A stretch of DNA of 64,000 nucleotides from Leisingera daeponensis DSM 23529 (GTDB taxonomy: Bacteria; Pseudomonadota; Alphaproteobacteria; Rhodobacterales; Rhodobacteraceae). The translations under genes and the position numbers were made by a program. Shown piece after piece: positions 1 to 9,898 of this stretch. Positions within the stretch are counted from its first letter, which is position 1. Every line of letters starts with the position of its first letter. The notes beneath the pieces were generated by a model that was not told the origin of the DNA, made no database searches, and was given only the letters and a program-made list of their open reading frames with translations. The stretch spans positions 2,753,725 to 2,817,724 of the forward strand of contig NZ_KI421500.1 in assembly GCF_000473145.1 (NCBI RefSeq), read 5' to 3'.

Positions 1-384
1 GCTTTCCATCTGCATCATCAGCTCAAGCCTATCGGCAGCAACGCGCTGGAAGTAGGCGGTGTAATCATAGCTGGTGAAAGCGTTGTCCTGACCGCCATTT
101 GCCCGCACCGTGGCGGACAATTCGCCCGGCGCCAGCTTGTCTGTCCCTTTGAACAGAAGATGCTCCAGGAAATGCGCAACCCCGGACTGCCCCGGCGGCT
201 CATCGGCGGAGCCGGCCCGGTACCAGACCATTTGCTGCACCACCGGCGCCCGGTGGTCCTCGATCACGACAACGTCCATACCATTGTCTAGGGTGAACGC
301 AGTCACCGCCTCGTCCTTGGCCTGCAAGGGGCCGGACAAGGCAGCACTCAGCGCCGCGGCGGCCAATGTGACCCTGTGGATCAT
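1..384 (-). CDS. M16 family zinc peptidase, N-terminal part (cut by window edge)
   Basis: The first 128 codons of an insulinase/pitrilysin-type (M16) peptidase; the rest lies left of the window. A signal peptide of about 22 residues (cleavage after LQA) points to the periplasm. The inverted zinc motif HxxEH is at residues 71-75 (HFLEH), inside the usual context VAHFLEHLLFKG, followed by the NGG-NAFTSYDYT stretch typical of the family. The start ATG at 384 is preceded by a strong GGAGG ribosome site. In Rhodobacterales such peptidases often occur as two adjacent M16 genes, one with and one without the zinc motif; this one is the copy with the motif. The substrate cannot be told from sequence. 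Confidence 0.9.
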   Translation of the reverse strand, partial: MIHRVTLAAAALSAALSGPLQAKDEAVTAFTLDNGMDVVVIEDHRAPVVQQMVWYRAGSADEPPGQSGVAHFLEHLLFKGTDKLAPGELSATVRANGGQDNAFTSYDYTAYFQRVAADRLELMMQMES

Positions 385-551
385 CTGGCATCCTCCAAAT
401 CTCTGCACCCCTGCCCTTGCCCGGCGGGATGCGGTTACTGCTCTTTTGTTCATTGCAGCCACAAATCGCGGTCCATTGCCAGCAGAAAGGCTGCTGTCAA
501 CCTACGCGGCTGCTGGCGTCTTGCAAGACCGGCTGGCAGAAAAGTGAGCGC

Positions 552-1073
552 TCAGGACTCGTCTTCAGGCGGCGAAGACGGCGTTGCGGCCCCTGCCCTG
601 CGGAACTGGTCGCTGACGGCAAACGGATCGATGCTTTGTTTGCGGTAGAGCTGCTCGTAGCGGTCCACCGGCACGATCTTGATCCGGCCGAGATGGCGGT
701 TGCGGTGACGGAAATTCGCATCTTCCTCCGCAAGGGTCGCGCGCACTCCGGGCTGCACACCATAGCGGCTGGAAGCCGTGACCAGCGCCGCGTCTCCAGA
801 CGGCACCCCGCTGCCCGGAACGAGAGCGCCCGGCTTGCCGCCCAGGGCAACCACCGCTTCGGCCCGTGGATTGACATCCGTCAGATTGCTCCCTCCGGGG
901 GTCGGCGCCGGCAGGCTGCTGTAGCTTTCCGGCGCGCTCAGCGGCTTGGTCGGCAGGATCAGAAACTCATCCGGGCCGGTGCCCGGTTTCTGAAGGACAC
1001 GCAGCCCCTTCTGCGCGCAGCCGGAGATTGCCAGCGCGCCAGCCAGAATGATCACTGCGAACGGGATCTTCAT
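552..1073 (-). CDS. DUF3035 family outer-membrane-type lipoprotein
   Basis: A 173-residue lipoprotein: a short signal peptide ends in the lipobox AISGC, so Cys19 is the lipidated residue. The frame stays open further upstream, but the ATG at 1073 puts the signal peptide at the N-terminus and is preferred. The rest is hydrophilic and Pro/Ala/Gly rich, with no enzyme motif. It matches what I recall of DUF3035, a family restricted to alphaproteobacteria; some databases label it BamF, a proposed partner of the beta-barrel assembly complex, which I cannot confirm from sequence. It sits directly downstream of lspA, the peptidase that would process it. Confidence 0.75.
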   Translation of the reverse strand: MKIPFAVIILAGALAISGCAQKGLRVLQKPGTGPDEFLILPTKPLSAPESYSSLPAPTPGGSNLTDVNPRAEAVVALGGKPGALVPGSGVPSGDAALVTASSRYGVQPGVRATLAEEDANFRHRNRHLGRIKIVPVDRYEQLYRKQSIDPFAVSDQFRRAGAATPSSPPEDES

Positions 1074-1128
1074 TGCCCCAAACTCCTGCCTGTTTCCTGG
1101 CGCTTTTAACGTATTTGCCTGCCAAGGT

Positions 1129-1611
1129 CTACGCAGGCTTTTTGCGGCGTCCGTCAAAGAAAATCAGCCCCGCAGCACCCGCGAAGATGAAGATGTCGGC
1201 GACATTGAACACAAAAGGATTCTGGATGCCGCAGCAGGAGGTGTTCAGGAAATCCAGCACATAGCCATACAGCAGCCGGTCCGCGACATTGCCCAGGGCG
1301 CCGCCGATCACCAGCCCGGCCGACAGCTGCATGCCCCTGGACTTGTCCTGACCGCGGCAGACCCACACCGCCAGGACCACGCAGATCACCGCCGACAGGG
1401 CGATCAGAATCCAGCGCGCGGCTTCATCACCGCCTCCGAACAGGCCAAAATTGATGCCGGTGTTCTCGCCGTAGCGAAAGTTGAGGAATGGCGGCAGCAC
1501 GTCTATCCGGTGGCGCTGGTCCAGCCCCATCCAGTGAATCACCAGGTATTTGCTGGCTTGATCCGCCAGGAACGAAAGGGCCGCGCCCCAGATCATCCAA
1601 CGTGCTGCCAT
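1129..1611 (-). CDS. lspA: Lipoprotein signal peptidase (signal peptidase II)
   Basis: A 160-residue inner-membrane aspartyl protease that removes signal peptides from diacylglyceryl-modified prolipoproteins. Four hydrophobic segments are visible, and both catalytic aspartates are present in their conserved boxes: Asp111 in GNVADR and Asp139 in FNVADIF. The NTGxxFG motif (residues 50-56, NTGINFG) is also present. Length is normal for the family. It lies 16 bases after purH on the same strand and is followed by a lipoprotein gene, so purH-lspA-lipoprotein may be cotranscribed. Confidence 0.96.
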   Translation of the reverse strand: MAARWMIWGAALSFLADQASKYLVIHWMGLDQRHRIDVLPPFLNFRYGENTGINFGLFGGGDEAARWILIALSAVICVVLAVWVCRGQDKSRGMQLSAGLVIGGALGNVADRLLYGYVLDFLNTSCCGIQNPFVFNVADIFIFAGAAGLIFFDGRRKKPA

Positions 1612-1627
1612 GTCTTAACTGCCCCGT

Positions 1628-3217
1628 TTAGTGGCGGAAGTGGCGCATGCCGGTGAAGACCATGGCCAGGCCTTTTTCGTTGGCAGCCTTGATCACCTCG
1701 TCATCGCGCATCGAGCCGCCCGGCTGGATGACGCAGGTGCCGCCTGCGGCAGCCGCTTCCAGCAGACCGTCGGGGAAGGGGAAGAACGCATCCGAAGCCA
1801 CGGCGCAGCCCTTGGCCAGGCTTTCCTCCAGGCCCAGTTCAGCGGCCATGCGGCCTGCCTTGGCAGCCGCCACATTGGCACTGTCCAGACGGCTCATCTG
1901 GCCCGCGCCGACACCGACTGTTGCGTTGTCCTTCACATAGACAATGGCGTTGGACTTGACGTGCTTGGCAACTTTCCAGGCAAACAGCAGGTCCTGCATC
2001 TGCGCATCAGAGGGCGCCTTCTCGGTCACCACCTTCAGGTCCTCCATGCCGACATAGCCGACGTCCTTGTCCTGCACCAGCATACCGCCAGCCACTTGCC
2101 TGTAGGCCACGATGGGCTTGCGCGGATCCGGCAGACCCTCGGTCAGCAGCAGGCGCAGGTTCTTCTTGGCTGCAAAGATTTCCTTGGCTTCGTCAGACGC
2201 ACCCGGCGCGATGACCACCTCGGTGAAGATCTCGGTGATCTTGGCGGCGGTCTCCGCGTCCAGCGGCTGGTTCAGCGCCACGATACCGCCAAACGCCGAG
2301 GTGCGGTCGCAGTCGAATGCCTTCTGGTAGGCCTCTGCCAGGGTCGCGCCCTTGGCGACGCCGCAGGGGTTGGCGTGTTTGATGATAGCGACTGCCGGGC
2401 CTTCAGCCGGATCGAATTCCGCCACCAGTTCATACGCAGCATCGGTGTCGTTGATGTTGTTGTAGCTCAGTTCCTTGCCCTGCAGCTGCACGGCAGTGGC
2501 AACACCAGGACGGTTCGAGCCATCGGTGTAGAAGGCCGCCTGCTGGTGGCTGTTCTCGCCATAGCGCAGGGTCTGCTTCAGCTCGCCGGCAAAGGCACGG
2601 CGGCGCGGGGTCTTTTCCTCCAGCGCTGATGCCATCCAGTTAGACACAGCCGCATCATACGCCGCAGTGCGGGCATAGGCGGTCTGGGCCAGCCGCTGAC
2701 GGAAGGCATAGGACGTCTGGCCGCCGTTGTTGTCGAGCTCTGCCAGGAGCGCCTCATAATCCTGGACATCGGTCACCACGTTGACGAACAAGTGGTTTTT
2801 GGAGGCCGCGCGGATCATCGCCGGGCCGCCGATGTCGATGTTTTCGATCATCTCATCGTAATCCGCACCACGCGCCAGCGCCGCCTCGAACGGGTAGAGA
2901 TTCACAACCAGAAGGTCGATGGCGCCGATGCCGTGTTCCTGCATTGCGGCGACGTGGGTGTCATTGTCCCGAAGGGCCAGCAGGCCGCCATGCACCATCG
3001 GGTGCAGGGTCTTCACGCGGCCGTCCATCATTTCCGGAAATCCGGTCACTTCGGAGACGTCTTTCACAGTCAGCCCCGCGTCGCGCAGCGCCTTGGCGGA
3101 GCCGCCGGTGGACAGCAGTTCGACACCGCGCGCATCCAGCGCCTTGCCCAGCTCAATCAGGCCGGTCTTGTCGGATACGGAAAGCAGCGCACGGCGTACG
3201 GGGTGAAGGTCGGTCAT
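1628..3217 (-). CDS. purH: Bifunctional AICAR transformylase / IMP cyclohydrolase
   Basis: A 529-residue cytosolic enzyme for the last two steps of IMP synthesis: formylation of AICAR with 10-formyl-THF, then ring closure. The N-terminal cyclohydrolase domain (about residues 1-200) shows KTLHP, NLYPFE and [17 protein letters not shown]. The C-terminal transformylase domain shows LRYGENSHQ and the catalytic KHANPCG box. The frame extends 11 codons upstream, but [17 protein letters not shown] at 3217 matches the normal start of the family. The gene lies 25 bases downstream of the heparinase-like gene on the same strand. Confidence 0.97.
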   Translation of the reverse strand: MTDLHPVRRALLSVSDKTGLIELGKALDARGVELLSTGGSAKALRDAGLTVKDVSEVTGFPEMMDGRVKTLHPMVHGGLLALRDNDTHVAAMQEHGIGAIDLLVVNLYPFEAALARGADYDEMIENIDIGGPAMIRAASKNHLFVNVVTDVQDYEALLAELDNNGGQTSYAFRQRLAQTAYARTAAYDAAVSNWMASALEEKTPRRRAFAGELKQTLRYGENSHQQAAFYTDGSNRPGVATAVQLQGKELSYNNINDTDAAYELVAEFDPAEGPAVAIIKHANPCGVAKGATLAEAYQKAFDCDRTSAFGGIVALNQPLDAETAAKITEIFTEVVIAPGASDEAKEIFAAKKNLRLLLTEGLPDPRKPIVAYRQVAGGMLVQDKDVGYVGMEDLKVVTEKAPSDAQMQDLLFAWKVAKHVKSNAIVYVKDNATVGVGAGQMSRLDSANVAAAKAGRMAAELGLEESLAKGCAVASDAFFPFPDGLLEAAAAGGTCVIQPGGSMRDDEVIKAANEKGLAMVFTGMRHFRH

Positions 3218-3242
3218 GGCAGGGCAGGTCCTTTTCAAAGGC

Positions 3243-4985
3243 TCAGTCAAACGTCTCGGGCTCGTCCCGGTTCAGGTCTCGCACGGCGATGGCAGTTTCC
3301 TGCGCCTTGCTGAGCGTCCACCGGACGCGGGTGGCATATCCCATCGCCCGCCCGGATAAAACGATCTGCTTTGCCGCACGCGGCTTCAAGCGGGTCTTTT
3401 CCAGGAAAACGCTTGGCTCCAGCCGCAACTGGCAGCTGCCGTCATGACGGAACACCCAGATCTCCCCGCTCTTGAGCGCCATGGATACTGCCGTGCCGCC
3501 CAAGTCAAGGGCCGCGTCGACCTCCGGGTGCAGGTGCAGGCGGATATCAAAGCCGATACCGATATCCAGGCTTGCATCCCGCACCTTGGCGAACTGGCGC
3601 TTGGCGGAATCGTCCAAGGCCACCAGCATGTCCTCGCCGCTGAGGCTGCGCCCGTCAAAGGATAGCTCCAGCATGCGGGCATGGGTCAGGCCGAAATGCG
3701 CCGCATAGCCGTTGTGCCCGCCCTGAAACCGCAGTCCTTCCGCCAGATCGCTTAATTCCAGCGGCACGTCGTCAGGCGCTTCGATCAGTTCTTCATGGCC
3801 CGTGGTCTTGTGCGGCGGGGCCAGCCGGGCGCTGGAATGCCCCTCGATGCACAGCGTGGTATGCGAGGGCGTGGCGCGCCCGGCCCGGCGCCACTCAACG
3901 CCAAAGGTTTCACCAGAGCCGCAATTCACGATCAGCGGCCGCCGCCCCGAGGTCAGCTCGAACGCCAGGGTCGATGCGTGGCCGTTATAGGATGCCTTGC
4001 CCTGGGGCGGGGCGGAGGCGTCCACGATTACTGAGGTGCGCCGCGCCGACAGCCGGGCAAAGCCCATCGCCAGACCGTCGGAATGGCGTTCCGCCACGTG
4101 GCTGGCAGCCAGCGCATGATCCAGCCGCCCCTCCAGCCCGCGGCCGCCGCCGTGGAACCGCGCCAGCCCGCCGTCACTGTGACGCAGCGTGCGCAGGGTC
4201 GGCGCGATCCGTTCAATGGCTGCGACATGAGCATGAGGCACCATACGGCCCGCCTCGTGCAGGGCCGCGGCGGCCCAAGTCAGAAGGGTAAACACCTCCA
4301 GCAACTCTTCCGGGTTGCGGGTCGGCAATCCGCCCTGGGCGTCGATTTGAGACTCGCATTCAGCCGCCAGCGCCCTGACAGCCGGGTCTGCCAGCTCTTC
4401 GCGTCCCTGCAAGGCAAGGCCCGCATAGATCAGGCCGCACAGGGCCTCGAACCGCGGCAGGCCCGGCGCTGCGCCCTGCCAGCGATGCGCAAGATACCAG
4501 GTCTGCCGCGCCAAGGAGCCATAGAACGCCTCGGTTTGGTCCTTGTCCTTGCCACTCAGCAGAAACAGCGCGTGGTTGATCCAGCGGATCACCCGCCGCC
4601 CGGTCAGATCCGGCAGCCAGGCCAGGCCGCCGCCCCGCCCGTGCTGCGCGATCCAGCCCCAGACCCATTTTTGCGCCTTGGCACGCGCCTTGAAATCACC
4701 GACTGCAGCCAGATCGTCGAGCCAAGCAAACCCGTGCCGCTCGGCGTCAAATGCAGCGTCCGGCGCAACAACCTCCCACAGGCCTGTATCAGGCGATTCG
4801 ACCAGATAGCCGGCAAACAGAAGATTGCCTGCCACCAGCTGCCGCCCGCGGGCAAAACTGCCGATGGTGCGCGGTTCAGGCTGCGAGACAAAGCCGGTCG
4901 CGGCAGGCTGGCTGCGGGCCCGCCAGGCGTAATACCGGTTCAGCAGCCGGGTGCCGCGGCCTGCCATTCTGTCGTAAGTGGACAT
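3243..4985 (-). CDS. Heparinase II/III family protein
   Basis: A 580-residue protein with an alpha-helical toroid-like N-terminal half (Trp-rich, about residues 60-300) and a C-terminal beta-sandwich of the heparinase II/III type (about 320-550). The C-terminal half has the characteristic HxSxLxFEL...[10 protein letters not shown] start and the later FGLTHAR stretch. No clear signal peptide is visible, which is odd for a polysaccharide lyase; in Rhodobacterales this family sits between rsmB and purH as a conserved neighbour, so it may serve an intracellular or envelope role rather than heparin degradation. The substrate is unknown. Confidence 0.85.
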   Translation of the reverse strand: MSTYDRMAGRGTRLLNRYYAWRARSQPAATGFVSQPEPRTIGSFARGRQLVAGNLLFAGYLVESPDTGLWEVVAPDAAFDAERHGFAWLDDLAAVGDFKARAKAQKWVWGWIAQHGRGGGLAWLPDLTGRRVIRWINHALFLLSGKDKDQTEAFYGSLARQTWYLAHRWQGAAPGLPRFEALCGLIYAGLALQGREELADPAVRALAAECESQIDAQGGLPTRNPEELLEVFTLLTWAAAALHEAGRMVPHAHVAAIERIAPTLRTLRHSDGGLARFHGGGRGLEGRLDHALAASHVAERHSDGLAMGFARLSARRTSVIVDASAPPQGKASYNGHASTLAFELTSGRRPLIVNCGSGETFGVEWRRAGRATPSHTTLCIEGHSSARLAPPHKTTGHEELIEAPDDVPLELSDLAEGLRFQGGHNGYAAHFGLTHARMLELSFDGRSLSGEDMLVALDDSAKRQFAKVRDASLDIGIGFDIRLHLHPEVDAALDLGGTAVSMALKSGEIWVFRHDGSCQLRLEPSVFLEKTRLKPRAAKQIVLSGRAMGYATRVRWTLSKAQETAIAVRDLNRDEPETFD

Positions 4986-5084
4986 GCTCTTTTTGCCTCA
5001 CGCCGGGTTCGCCAGGGCGTTTTGGCAAGAGCATAGCGCGGGGTGCAGCTCAAGTCACCGGCGAATGCCCGGCACGCCCCGCGG

Positions 5085-6347
5085 TCACGCGGTTTTGCGC
5101 AAAAGGGCCATGTAGAAGCCATCCATGCCGCCGCGCTCTGGCCAGTAATCCGGCCGCAGGCGCAGGCCGCCCTCTTCGGTGATCCAGTCAGCCTCCACGC
5201 CGGGCACTTTCAGCGCCTCACGGTCTGCCGCCATGTCCGGGAACATGTCCAGCGCTTCCTCGACCTGGCATTCGCCCTCGTCCGGCAGCAAGGAGCAGGT
5301 GCAGTACATCAGCCGCCCGCCTGGTTTCACCAAGGTCCAGGCGTGCGCCAGCATCTGCGCCTGCAACTCAATCAGCGCGCCGAACTCGCTGCCGTCCTTG
5401 GCCTGCGGCAGGTCCGGGTGGCGCCGGATGGTGCCGGTGGCGGAACAGGGCGCGTCCAGCAAAACCGCGTCATACTGACCAGTCTGCTCCAGCGCATTGC
5501 CGACCACCAAGTGGGCCACCAGCCCGGTGCGCTCCAGGTTCTCCCGCAACCGCGCCACGCGGCTCTCCGAGACATCCACCGCGGTCACGCTGGCGCCGGC
5601 AGCGGCCATCTGCATGGTCTTGCCGCCGGGCGCTGCGCACAGATCCAGGGCGTGCTCCCCCGGCTGCGCATTCAGGATCAGCGCGGGCAGCGCGGCAGCG
5701 GCATCCTGGACCCACCAGTCGCCAGCCTGGTAGCCCGGCAGCGCCGACACCTGCCCCGCGCTGGAGATCCGCAGTGAACCGGTGGGCAGCGGCACCCCCC
5801 CAAGCGCCTGCAAGTCCACGCCCGGCTTGCCGGTGATATCCAGCGGCGCGCCGGCATAATGCGCGGCCTCCATGCCCAGAATCGCATCGGCGCCCCAGGC
5901 CTGCACCAGCGGTTTTCGCAGCCAGTTCGGCAGGCGCGGAACACGCAGTTTTGCCCATTCCGCCGGCCCCTCCTCCGCCACCTTGCGCAGCACCGCGTTA
6001 ACCAGTCCTTTCAACTGCCCGTGGCGGCGGTGTTTCGAGACAATCGCCACCATCGCATTGACCACCCCATGCGCAGCCCCGCCTGAGCAGAGCTCCACCG
6101 TACCCAGCCGCAGCGCGTTCATGACCATCAGCGGCGGTACCTTCTTCAGATGCTTTTTCAGGATCCGGTCGGCCCGCTCCAGGCTGCGCAGGGTTTCCGC
6201 GGCCAGCCGCTGTGCCCGCGCGCGGTCTTCCGGCGCCAGCTTCTCAAGCGCCCCGGCAGCATAGCATTCCGCCAGGAGCCGCCCCTCTCCCAGCACCTGA
6301 TCCAGCAGGTAGACCGCAGTGCGGCGGGCATGATTGGCATCGGACAT
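5085..6347 (-). CDS. rsmB: RsmB/NOP-family rRNA (cytosine-C5) methyltransferase
   Basis: A 420-residue SAM-dependent enzyme expected to methylate C967 of 16S rRNA. The N-terminal NusB-like domain (about residues 5-130) is followed by the Rossmann methyltransferase domain with SAM motif LDLCAAPGGKT. Both catalytic cysteine boxes are present: DAPCSATGTIRRHPD and YCTCSLLPDEGE. The reading frame is open another 113 codons upstream, but the ATG at 6347 has an AAGGAG ribosome site and starts the NusB-like homology. A divergent small gene begins 77 bases away. Confidence 0.94.
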   Translation of the reverse strand: MSDANHARRTAVYLLDQVLGEGRLLAECYAAGALEKLAPEDRARAQRLAAETLRSLERADRILKKHLKKVPPLMVMNALRLGTVELCSGGAAHGVVNAMVAIVSKHRRHGQLKGLVNAVLRKVAEEGPAEWAKLRVPRLPNWLRKPLVQAWGADAILGMEAAHYAGAPLDITGKPGVDLQALGGVPLPTGSLRISSAGQVSALPGYQAGDWWVQDAAAALPALILNAQPGEHALDLCAAPGGKTMQMAAAGASVTAVDVSESRVARLRENLERTGLVAHLVVGNALEQTGQYDAVLLDAPCSATGTIRRHPDLPQAKDGSEFGALIELQAQMLAHAWTLVKPGGRLMYCTCSLLPDEGECQVEEALDMFPDMAADREALKVPGVEADWITEEGGLRLRPDYWPERGGMDGFYMALLRKTA

Positions 6348-6424
6348 CTGGCAACTCCTTGGGGCGCGGCTTGTCGGCGCGGGACAGGGGCGTATATCAT
6401 GGGCGCAGCATAAAGGAACCCGCG

Positions 6425-6616
6425 ATGAGCGAAGAGACCGCACCCGAGAAAAAAGACCTGCCGCCTGCTGCCGTGCGCGCCCTGGCCGAGGCAGAGGAAC
6501 GCCGCAAGGCTGCTGAAGCGCAGGAGCCGCGCCCCAAGGAACTGGGCGGCCGCGACGGGCCCGACCCGGCGCGCTATGGCGATTGGGAGAAAAAGGGCAT
6601 CGCCATCGACTTTTAA
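6425..6616 (+). CDS. DUF1674 protein, SDHAF4-like succinate dehydrogenase assembly factor
   Basis: A 63-residue protein ending in the family signature GRDGPDPARYGDWEKKGIAIDF (DxxRYGDWxxKGxxxDF). DUF1674 includes the eukaryotic and bacterial SDHAF4 proteins, which help flavinated SdhA mature and protect against radicals before complex II is assembled. The N-terminal half is a charged Ala/Glu-rich helix. It is not near any sdh gene here. The start ATG at 6425 follows a GGAAC stretch. The assignment rests on the C-terminal signature. Confidence 0.88.
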   Translation: MSEETAPEKKDLPPAAVRALAEAEERRKAAEAQEPRPKELGGRDGPDPARYGDWEKKGIAIDF

Positions 6617-6617
6617 G

Positions 6618-6760
6618 GTGCGCCGCGGGGGCCAGCCCCCGCACCCCCGGAGTATTTCCGGAAAGATGAAATGAACTGCCCGTCATTCATCTTTCTTCCA
6701 ATACTCCTACCCTGCTGCCCGCCAGACAGCTCCGCCGCCGTGCGGGGAGGCGGCGGCCCA
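6618..6760. repeat. Dispersed intergenic repeat, fold-back copy with flanking hairpins
   Basis: Hairpin GCGGGGGC-CA-GCCCCCGC (6625-6642); spacer ACCCCC; left core GGAGTATT-TCCG-GAAAGATGAA (6649-6670); 15-base loop; right core in reverse orientation (6686-6707); hairpin CCGCCGCC-N9-GGCGGCGG (6732-6756). Cores pair at 18 of 22 positions; only the four middle bases differ. It lies between two convergent genes. Confidence 0.88.
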
Positions 6761-6780
6761 TCAGGGCCGGCTTTCAGACC

Positions 6781-7590
6781 TCAAAGTCCCAGAACATCCA
6801 CCATATCGTACTGCCCCGGCGCCTTCTCCTGGCCCCACAGGGCCGCCTTCAGCGCGCCGCGGGCAAAGATCGCGCGGTCGGTTGCCAGATGGCGAAGCAC
6901 GATCCGCTCGCCTGCCGCTGCAAACAGCACATCATGCTCGCCCACGATGTCGCCACCGCGGATGGCGGTGAAACCGATGTCCCCGCGTTTGCGGGCGCCG
7001 GTAATGCCGTCGCGGCCGGAATCGCGCACATCCGCCAGCTTGACGCCGCGGCCCTCGGCGGCAGCCTCCCCCAGCATCAGCGCGGTGCCGGAGGGCGCAT
7101 CCACCTTGTGGTGGTGATGCGCCTCAATCACCTCGATATCGAAATCCTCGTCCAGCGCGGCGGCAACTTTCTTGGTCAGCTGCACCAGCAGGTTCACACC
7201 CAGGCTCATGTTGCCCGCGCGGATGATCACCGCGTGGCGCGACGCCGGTTCCAGCTGGGCAATCTGCTCATCCGTCATCCCGGTGGTGCCGATCACATGC
7301 ACCGCGCGGGCCTGGGCTGCCAGCTTGGAAAAGGCCAGTGTTGCCTCCGGCGCGGTGAAATCGATCACCGCCTGCGCCTTGGAAAAGGCCTCCAGCGCAT
7401 CGGCGGTCACAGTAACACCGGCCGGCGCGCCGCCCATCATTTCGCCCACGTCGCGGCCGACCCAGGCGTGGCCTTCGCGTTCAACGGCTGCAACAAGCGT
7501 GGCCTTATCGCTCTCCAGCACCGTCTTGATGAGCATCTGCCCCATACGGCCCGATGCGCCGGTAATCACGATCCCAGGTTTGTGAGTCAT
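6781..7590 (-). CDS. dapB: 4-hydroxy-tetrahydrodipicolinate reductase
   Basis: A 269-residue cytosolic NAD(P)H-dependent reductase in the lysine/diaminopimelate pathway. The dinucleotide-binding loop GASGRMG is at residues 11-17, and the catalytic box [15 protein letters not shown], with the proton-donating His and Lys, is intact. Length is normal. Its 3' end faces the DUF1674 gene across a palindromic repeat element (6618-6760), which probably serves as the shared transcription end. dapD and dapE are elsewhere in the window. Confidence 0.97.
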   Translation of the reverse strand: MTHKPGIVITGASGRMGQMLIKTVLESDKATLVAAVEREGHAWVGRDVGEMMGGAPAGVTVTADALEAFSKAQAVIDFTAPEATLAFSKLAAQARAVHVIGTTGMTDEQIAQLEPASRHAVIIRAGNMSLGVNLLVQLTKKVAAALDEDFDIEVIEAHHHHKVDAPSGTALMLGEAAAEGRGVKLADVRDSGRDGITGARKRGDIGFTAIRGGDIVGEHDVLFAAAGERIVLRHLATDRAIFARGALKAALWGQEKAPGQYDMVDVLGL

Positions 7591-7676
7591 TGGCCAATTC
7601 CCTTGTTCATGCCGGATTTGTCCTACAGTGCCGGGCAGCGCTTGGCAAAGCCCGCGATCCGGCTTAGATCGGAATC

Positions 7677-8072
7677 ATGGCAAAGAACAAATTCCACGAT
7701 GGCCCCGGCCCGTCCCAGCGCCAGCTTCGCGTCGGCGAACTGATCCGCCGCACCCTCTCTGAAGTGCTGGCGCGCGGCGACGTGCATGACCCGGACCTGA
7801 ACCGCATGTCGATCACCGTGGGCGAGGTGCGCACCTCGCCTGACCTGAAAATCGCCACCGCCTTTGTGCTGCCCCTGGGCGGCAAGGGGCAAGAGGATGT
7901 GCTGAAGCTTCTGGCCCGCAACAAGAGCGAGCTGCGCCGCATGGTCGGCAAGAAGCTGGGGCTGAAATTCACACCCGATCTGCGCTTCCGTCTGGATGAA
8001 ACCTTCGACCAGATGGATGATACCCGCCGGATGCTGAGCCAGGACGCGGTGCGCCGCGACGTGGAAGAGTGA
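7677..8072 (+). CDS. rbfA: 30S ribosome-binding factor A
   Basis: A 131-residue KH-fold protein that binds immature 30S subunits and helps process the 16S rRNA 5' end. Recognisable features are the N-terminal [21 protein letters not shown] helix, the central [25 protein letters not shown] strands and the C-terminal [14 protein letters not shown] segment. It is not in the usual infB/truB neighbourhood; in this clade it stands divergent from dapB. Its TGA overlaps the GTG start of the next gene by 4 bases. Confidence 0.96.
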   Translation: MAKNKFHDGPGPSQRQLRVGELIRRTLSEVLARGDVHDPDLNRMSITVGEVRTSPDLKIATAFVLPLGGKGQEDVLKLLARNKSELRRMVGKKLGLKFTPDLRFRLDETFDQMDDTRRMLSQDAVRRDVEE

Positions 8073-8818
8073 TCCGCAGGGCTGCCTTGCTGCTGGCCGC
8101 GCTCTGGACCGCCCCGGTGGCTGGTGCGGTTGACTGCAGCGATGTGGCCTATGAGGGCAACCGGTACTCGATCTGCGAAGTTGACGCCACGCAGGAACAG
8201 CTGAGGCTGTTCCTGAAGGATGGCGAGGGCCAGGTCTACGGGCATTTTTCCACCCTTGAGGAAGCGTTGGCGGAGGAGGGCAAGGCACTTGCCTTTGCAA
8301 CCAACGCCGGAATGTATCACAGCGACCGTTCGCCTGTGGGCCTTTATGTAGAGGGCGGCGCCGAGGAAATGCGGCTAGTGACCAGTGCCGGGCCCGGAAA
8401 TTTCGGCCTGCTGCCGAACGGTGTGCTGTGCATCCGGAAAGGCCGGGCGGATGTGTTTGAAACCCTGGCTTTTGAGCGGGCACAACCCGGCTGCACATAT
8501 GCCACCCAGTCCGGTCCGATGCTGGTGATCGACGGCGCGCTGCACCCGCGGTTCCTGCCCGATTCGGACAGCTACTACATCCGCAACGGGGTGGGCACCT
8601 CAGCGGACGGAACGCGTGCGGTTTTTGCAATCTCGCGCAATGCGGTGACCTTCCACCAGTTCGGCAGCCTGTTCCGCGATTATCTGAAGCTGCCAAATGC
8701 GCTCTACTTCGACGGAAACATCTCGCGCTTGCACGCACCGCAACTGGGCCGAAGCGACGCGGGCTTTACGATGGGGCCGGTTGCCGCCGTGGTTGAAGAC
8801 GCCGGGCCGAGCGAGTAG
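8069..8818 (+). CDS. Secreted phosphodiester glycosidase family protein (DUF2233/NAGPA domain)
   Basis: A 249-residue protein with a signal peptide ([20 protein letters not shown], cleavage near residue 20) and then a phosphodiester-glycosidase (NAGPA-like) domain. Family-like stretches are [22 protein letters not shown], the middle [12 protein letters not shown] and the late [13 protein letters not shown]. It starts with GTG at 8069, sharing the sequence GTGA with the rbfA stop, so translation is probably coupled. The bacterial family removes sugar groups from phosphodiesters in cell-wall or exopolysaccharide material; the actual substrate is unknown. Confidence 0.85.
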   Translation: MIRRAALLLAALWTAPVAGAVDCSDVAYEGNRYSICEVDATQEQLRLFLKDGEGQVYGHFSTLEEALAEEGKALAFATNAGMYHSDRSPVGLYVEGGAEEMRLVTSAGPGNFGLLPNGVLCIRKGRADVFETLAFERAQPGCTYATQSGPMLVIDGALHPRFLPDSDSYYIRNGVGTSADGTRAVFAISRNAVTFHQFGSLFRDYLKLPNALYFDGNISRLHAPQLGRSDAGFTMGPVAAVVEDAGPSE

Positions 8819-8826
8819 CCGCCCGC

Positions 8827-9729
8827 TCAGCCAGCGCGTTTGCGCATCTGCCGCACCATCGGCACAGAGTAGATCACCAGCGCCGCCCAGATCATCGGGA
8901 AGGCGATCATCCGGGCTTGCCCGAATTCCTCGCCGAACAGCAGCACCGCGGCCAGCATGATCATCGTCGGTGCGATATACTGCAGGATGCCCATCGTCGA
9001 CAGCCGCACCAGCTTGGCGCCGTTGGCGTAGACGATCAGCGGCACCGCCGTGACCACACCGCAGCCGAGCAACAGCGAGGTATCGCTGAACGAGCCGCCA
9101 AAGCTGCTGCTGCCAGTGGCGGTCAGATAGGCGAAGTAACCCAAGGCAGGCGCCAAAAGAATCAGCACCTCCAGCAGGAACCCCTGGTTGGCCCCGATCG
9201 GCAGCGACTTCTTGAAGAACGCGTAGAAGCCCCAAGTCAGCGTCAGGCCCACAGCCACCCAAGGCACCCGGCCCGCTTCCAGTGTCAGCACCACCACCGC
9301 AGCGGCGGCGAGCGCAACCGCCGCCATCTGCGCTTTGCCGAGCGGTTCACGCAACAGGATGGCGCCAAGCGCAATGCTGAACAGCGGGTTGATGTAATAG
9401 CCAAGCGCGGCATCCAGTGCCCGGCCGGACGCAATCGACCAGACATAAATCCCCCAGTTCAACGAGATCAGCGCCGCAGTGATGCAGGCCATGCCCAGCA
9501 TCCGCGGGTTCTTCAGCGCGGCCTGCAAATCCTTGGTCCGGCGCAGGACGATCAGCAGCGCGCCGGCCACAGGCACCGACCAGATCACCCGGTGGACGAC
9601 AATCTCAGCGGCAGGGATATGGGACAGCGCCTTCATGTACAGCGGCAAAAAACCCCACAGCAGATAGGCGGTGACCGCGAAGGCCAGCCCGCGGGGCGTA
9701 TCCAGGGTCTCGGTGGGGTGCGGTGTCAT
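8827..9729 (-). CDS. rarD: RarD-type EamA-family membrane transporter
   Basis: A 300-residue inner-membrane protein with about ten transmembrane helices arranged as two EamA repeats. The RarD signature is at the N-terminus (AVTAYLLWGFLPLYMKAL) with HRVIWSVP in the first repeat and LNWGIYVW in TM4. The start at 9729 has an AGGAG site six bases upstream; a longer frame to 9753 lacks one. RarD gives chloramphenicol resistance when overproduced in E. coli; the natural substrate is not established. It converges with the glycosidase gene, 8 bases apart. Confidence 0.9.
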   Translation of the reverse strand: MTPHPTETLDTPRGLAFAVTAYLLWGFLPLYMKALSHIPAAEIVVHRVIWSVPVAGALLIVLRRTKDLQAALKNPRMLGMACITAALISLNWGIYVWSIASGRALDAALGYYINPLFSIALGAILLREPLGKAQMAAVALAAAAVVVLTLEAGRVPWVAVGLTLTWGFYAFFKKSLPIGANQGFLLEVLILLAPALGYFAYLTATGSSSFGGSFSDTSLLLGCGVVTAVPLIVYANGAKLVRLSTMGILQYIAPTMIMLAAVLLFGEEFGQARMIAFPMIWAALVIYSVPMVRQMRKRAG

Positions 9730-9837
9730 GCGGCGCTCCTGTTCAGGGGACACTTATCGCTGTTTTTCAGCCGGAGGAAACTTTGTTTTCCGTGATACCG
9801 GGTATTCGGCCCCGTTATGGGCTGAGCGCCCTGACGC

Positions 9838-9869
9838 AAAAAAAAAGCGGCTCCGGGTTAAGGAGCCGC
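9838..9869 (-). terminator. Rho-independent terminator of dnaA
   Basis: On the minus strand an 8-bp perfect stem (GCGGCTCC / GGAGCCGC) with a 7-base loop is followed at once by a run of nine T, thirty bases after the dnaA stop. This is a textbook intrinsic terminator. Confidence 0.92.
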
Positions 9870-9898
9870 AAGTCAATCATTTGGGGTGCGGGTGCGCG

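Noticed and set aside
7623..8738. A 371-codon minus-strand frame across rbfA and the glycosidase gene
   Set aside because: It covers two real genes on the other strand and has no family resemblance.
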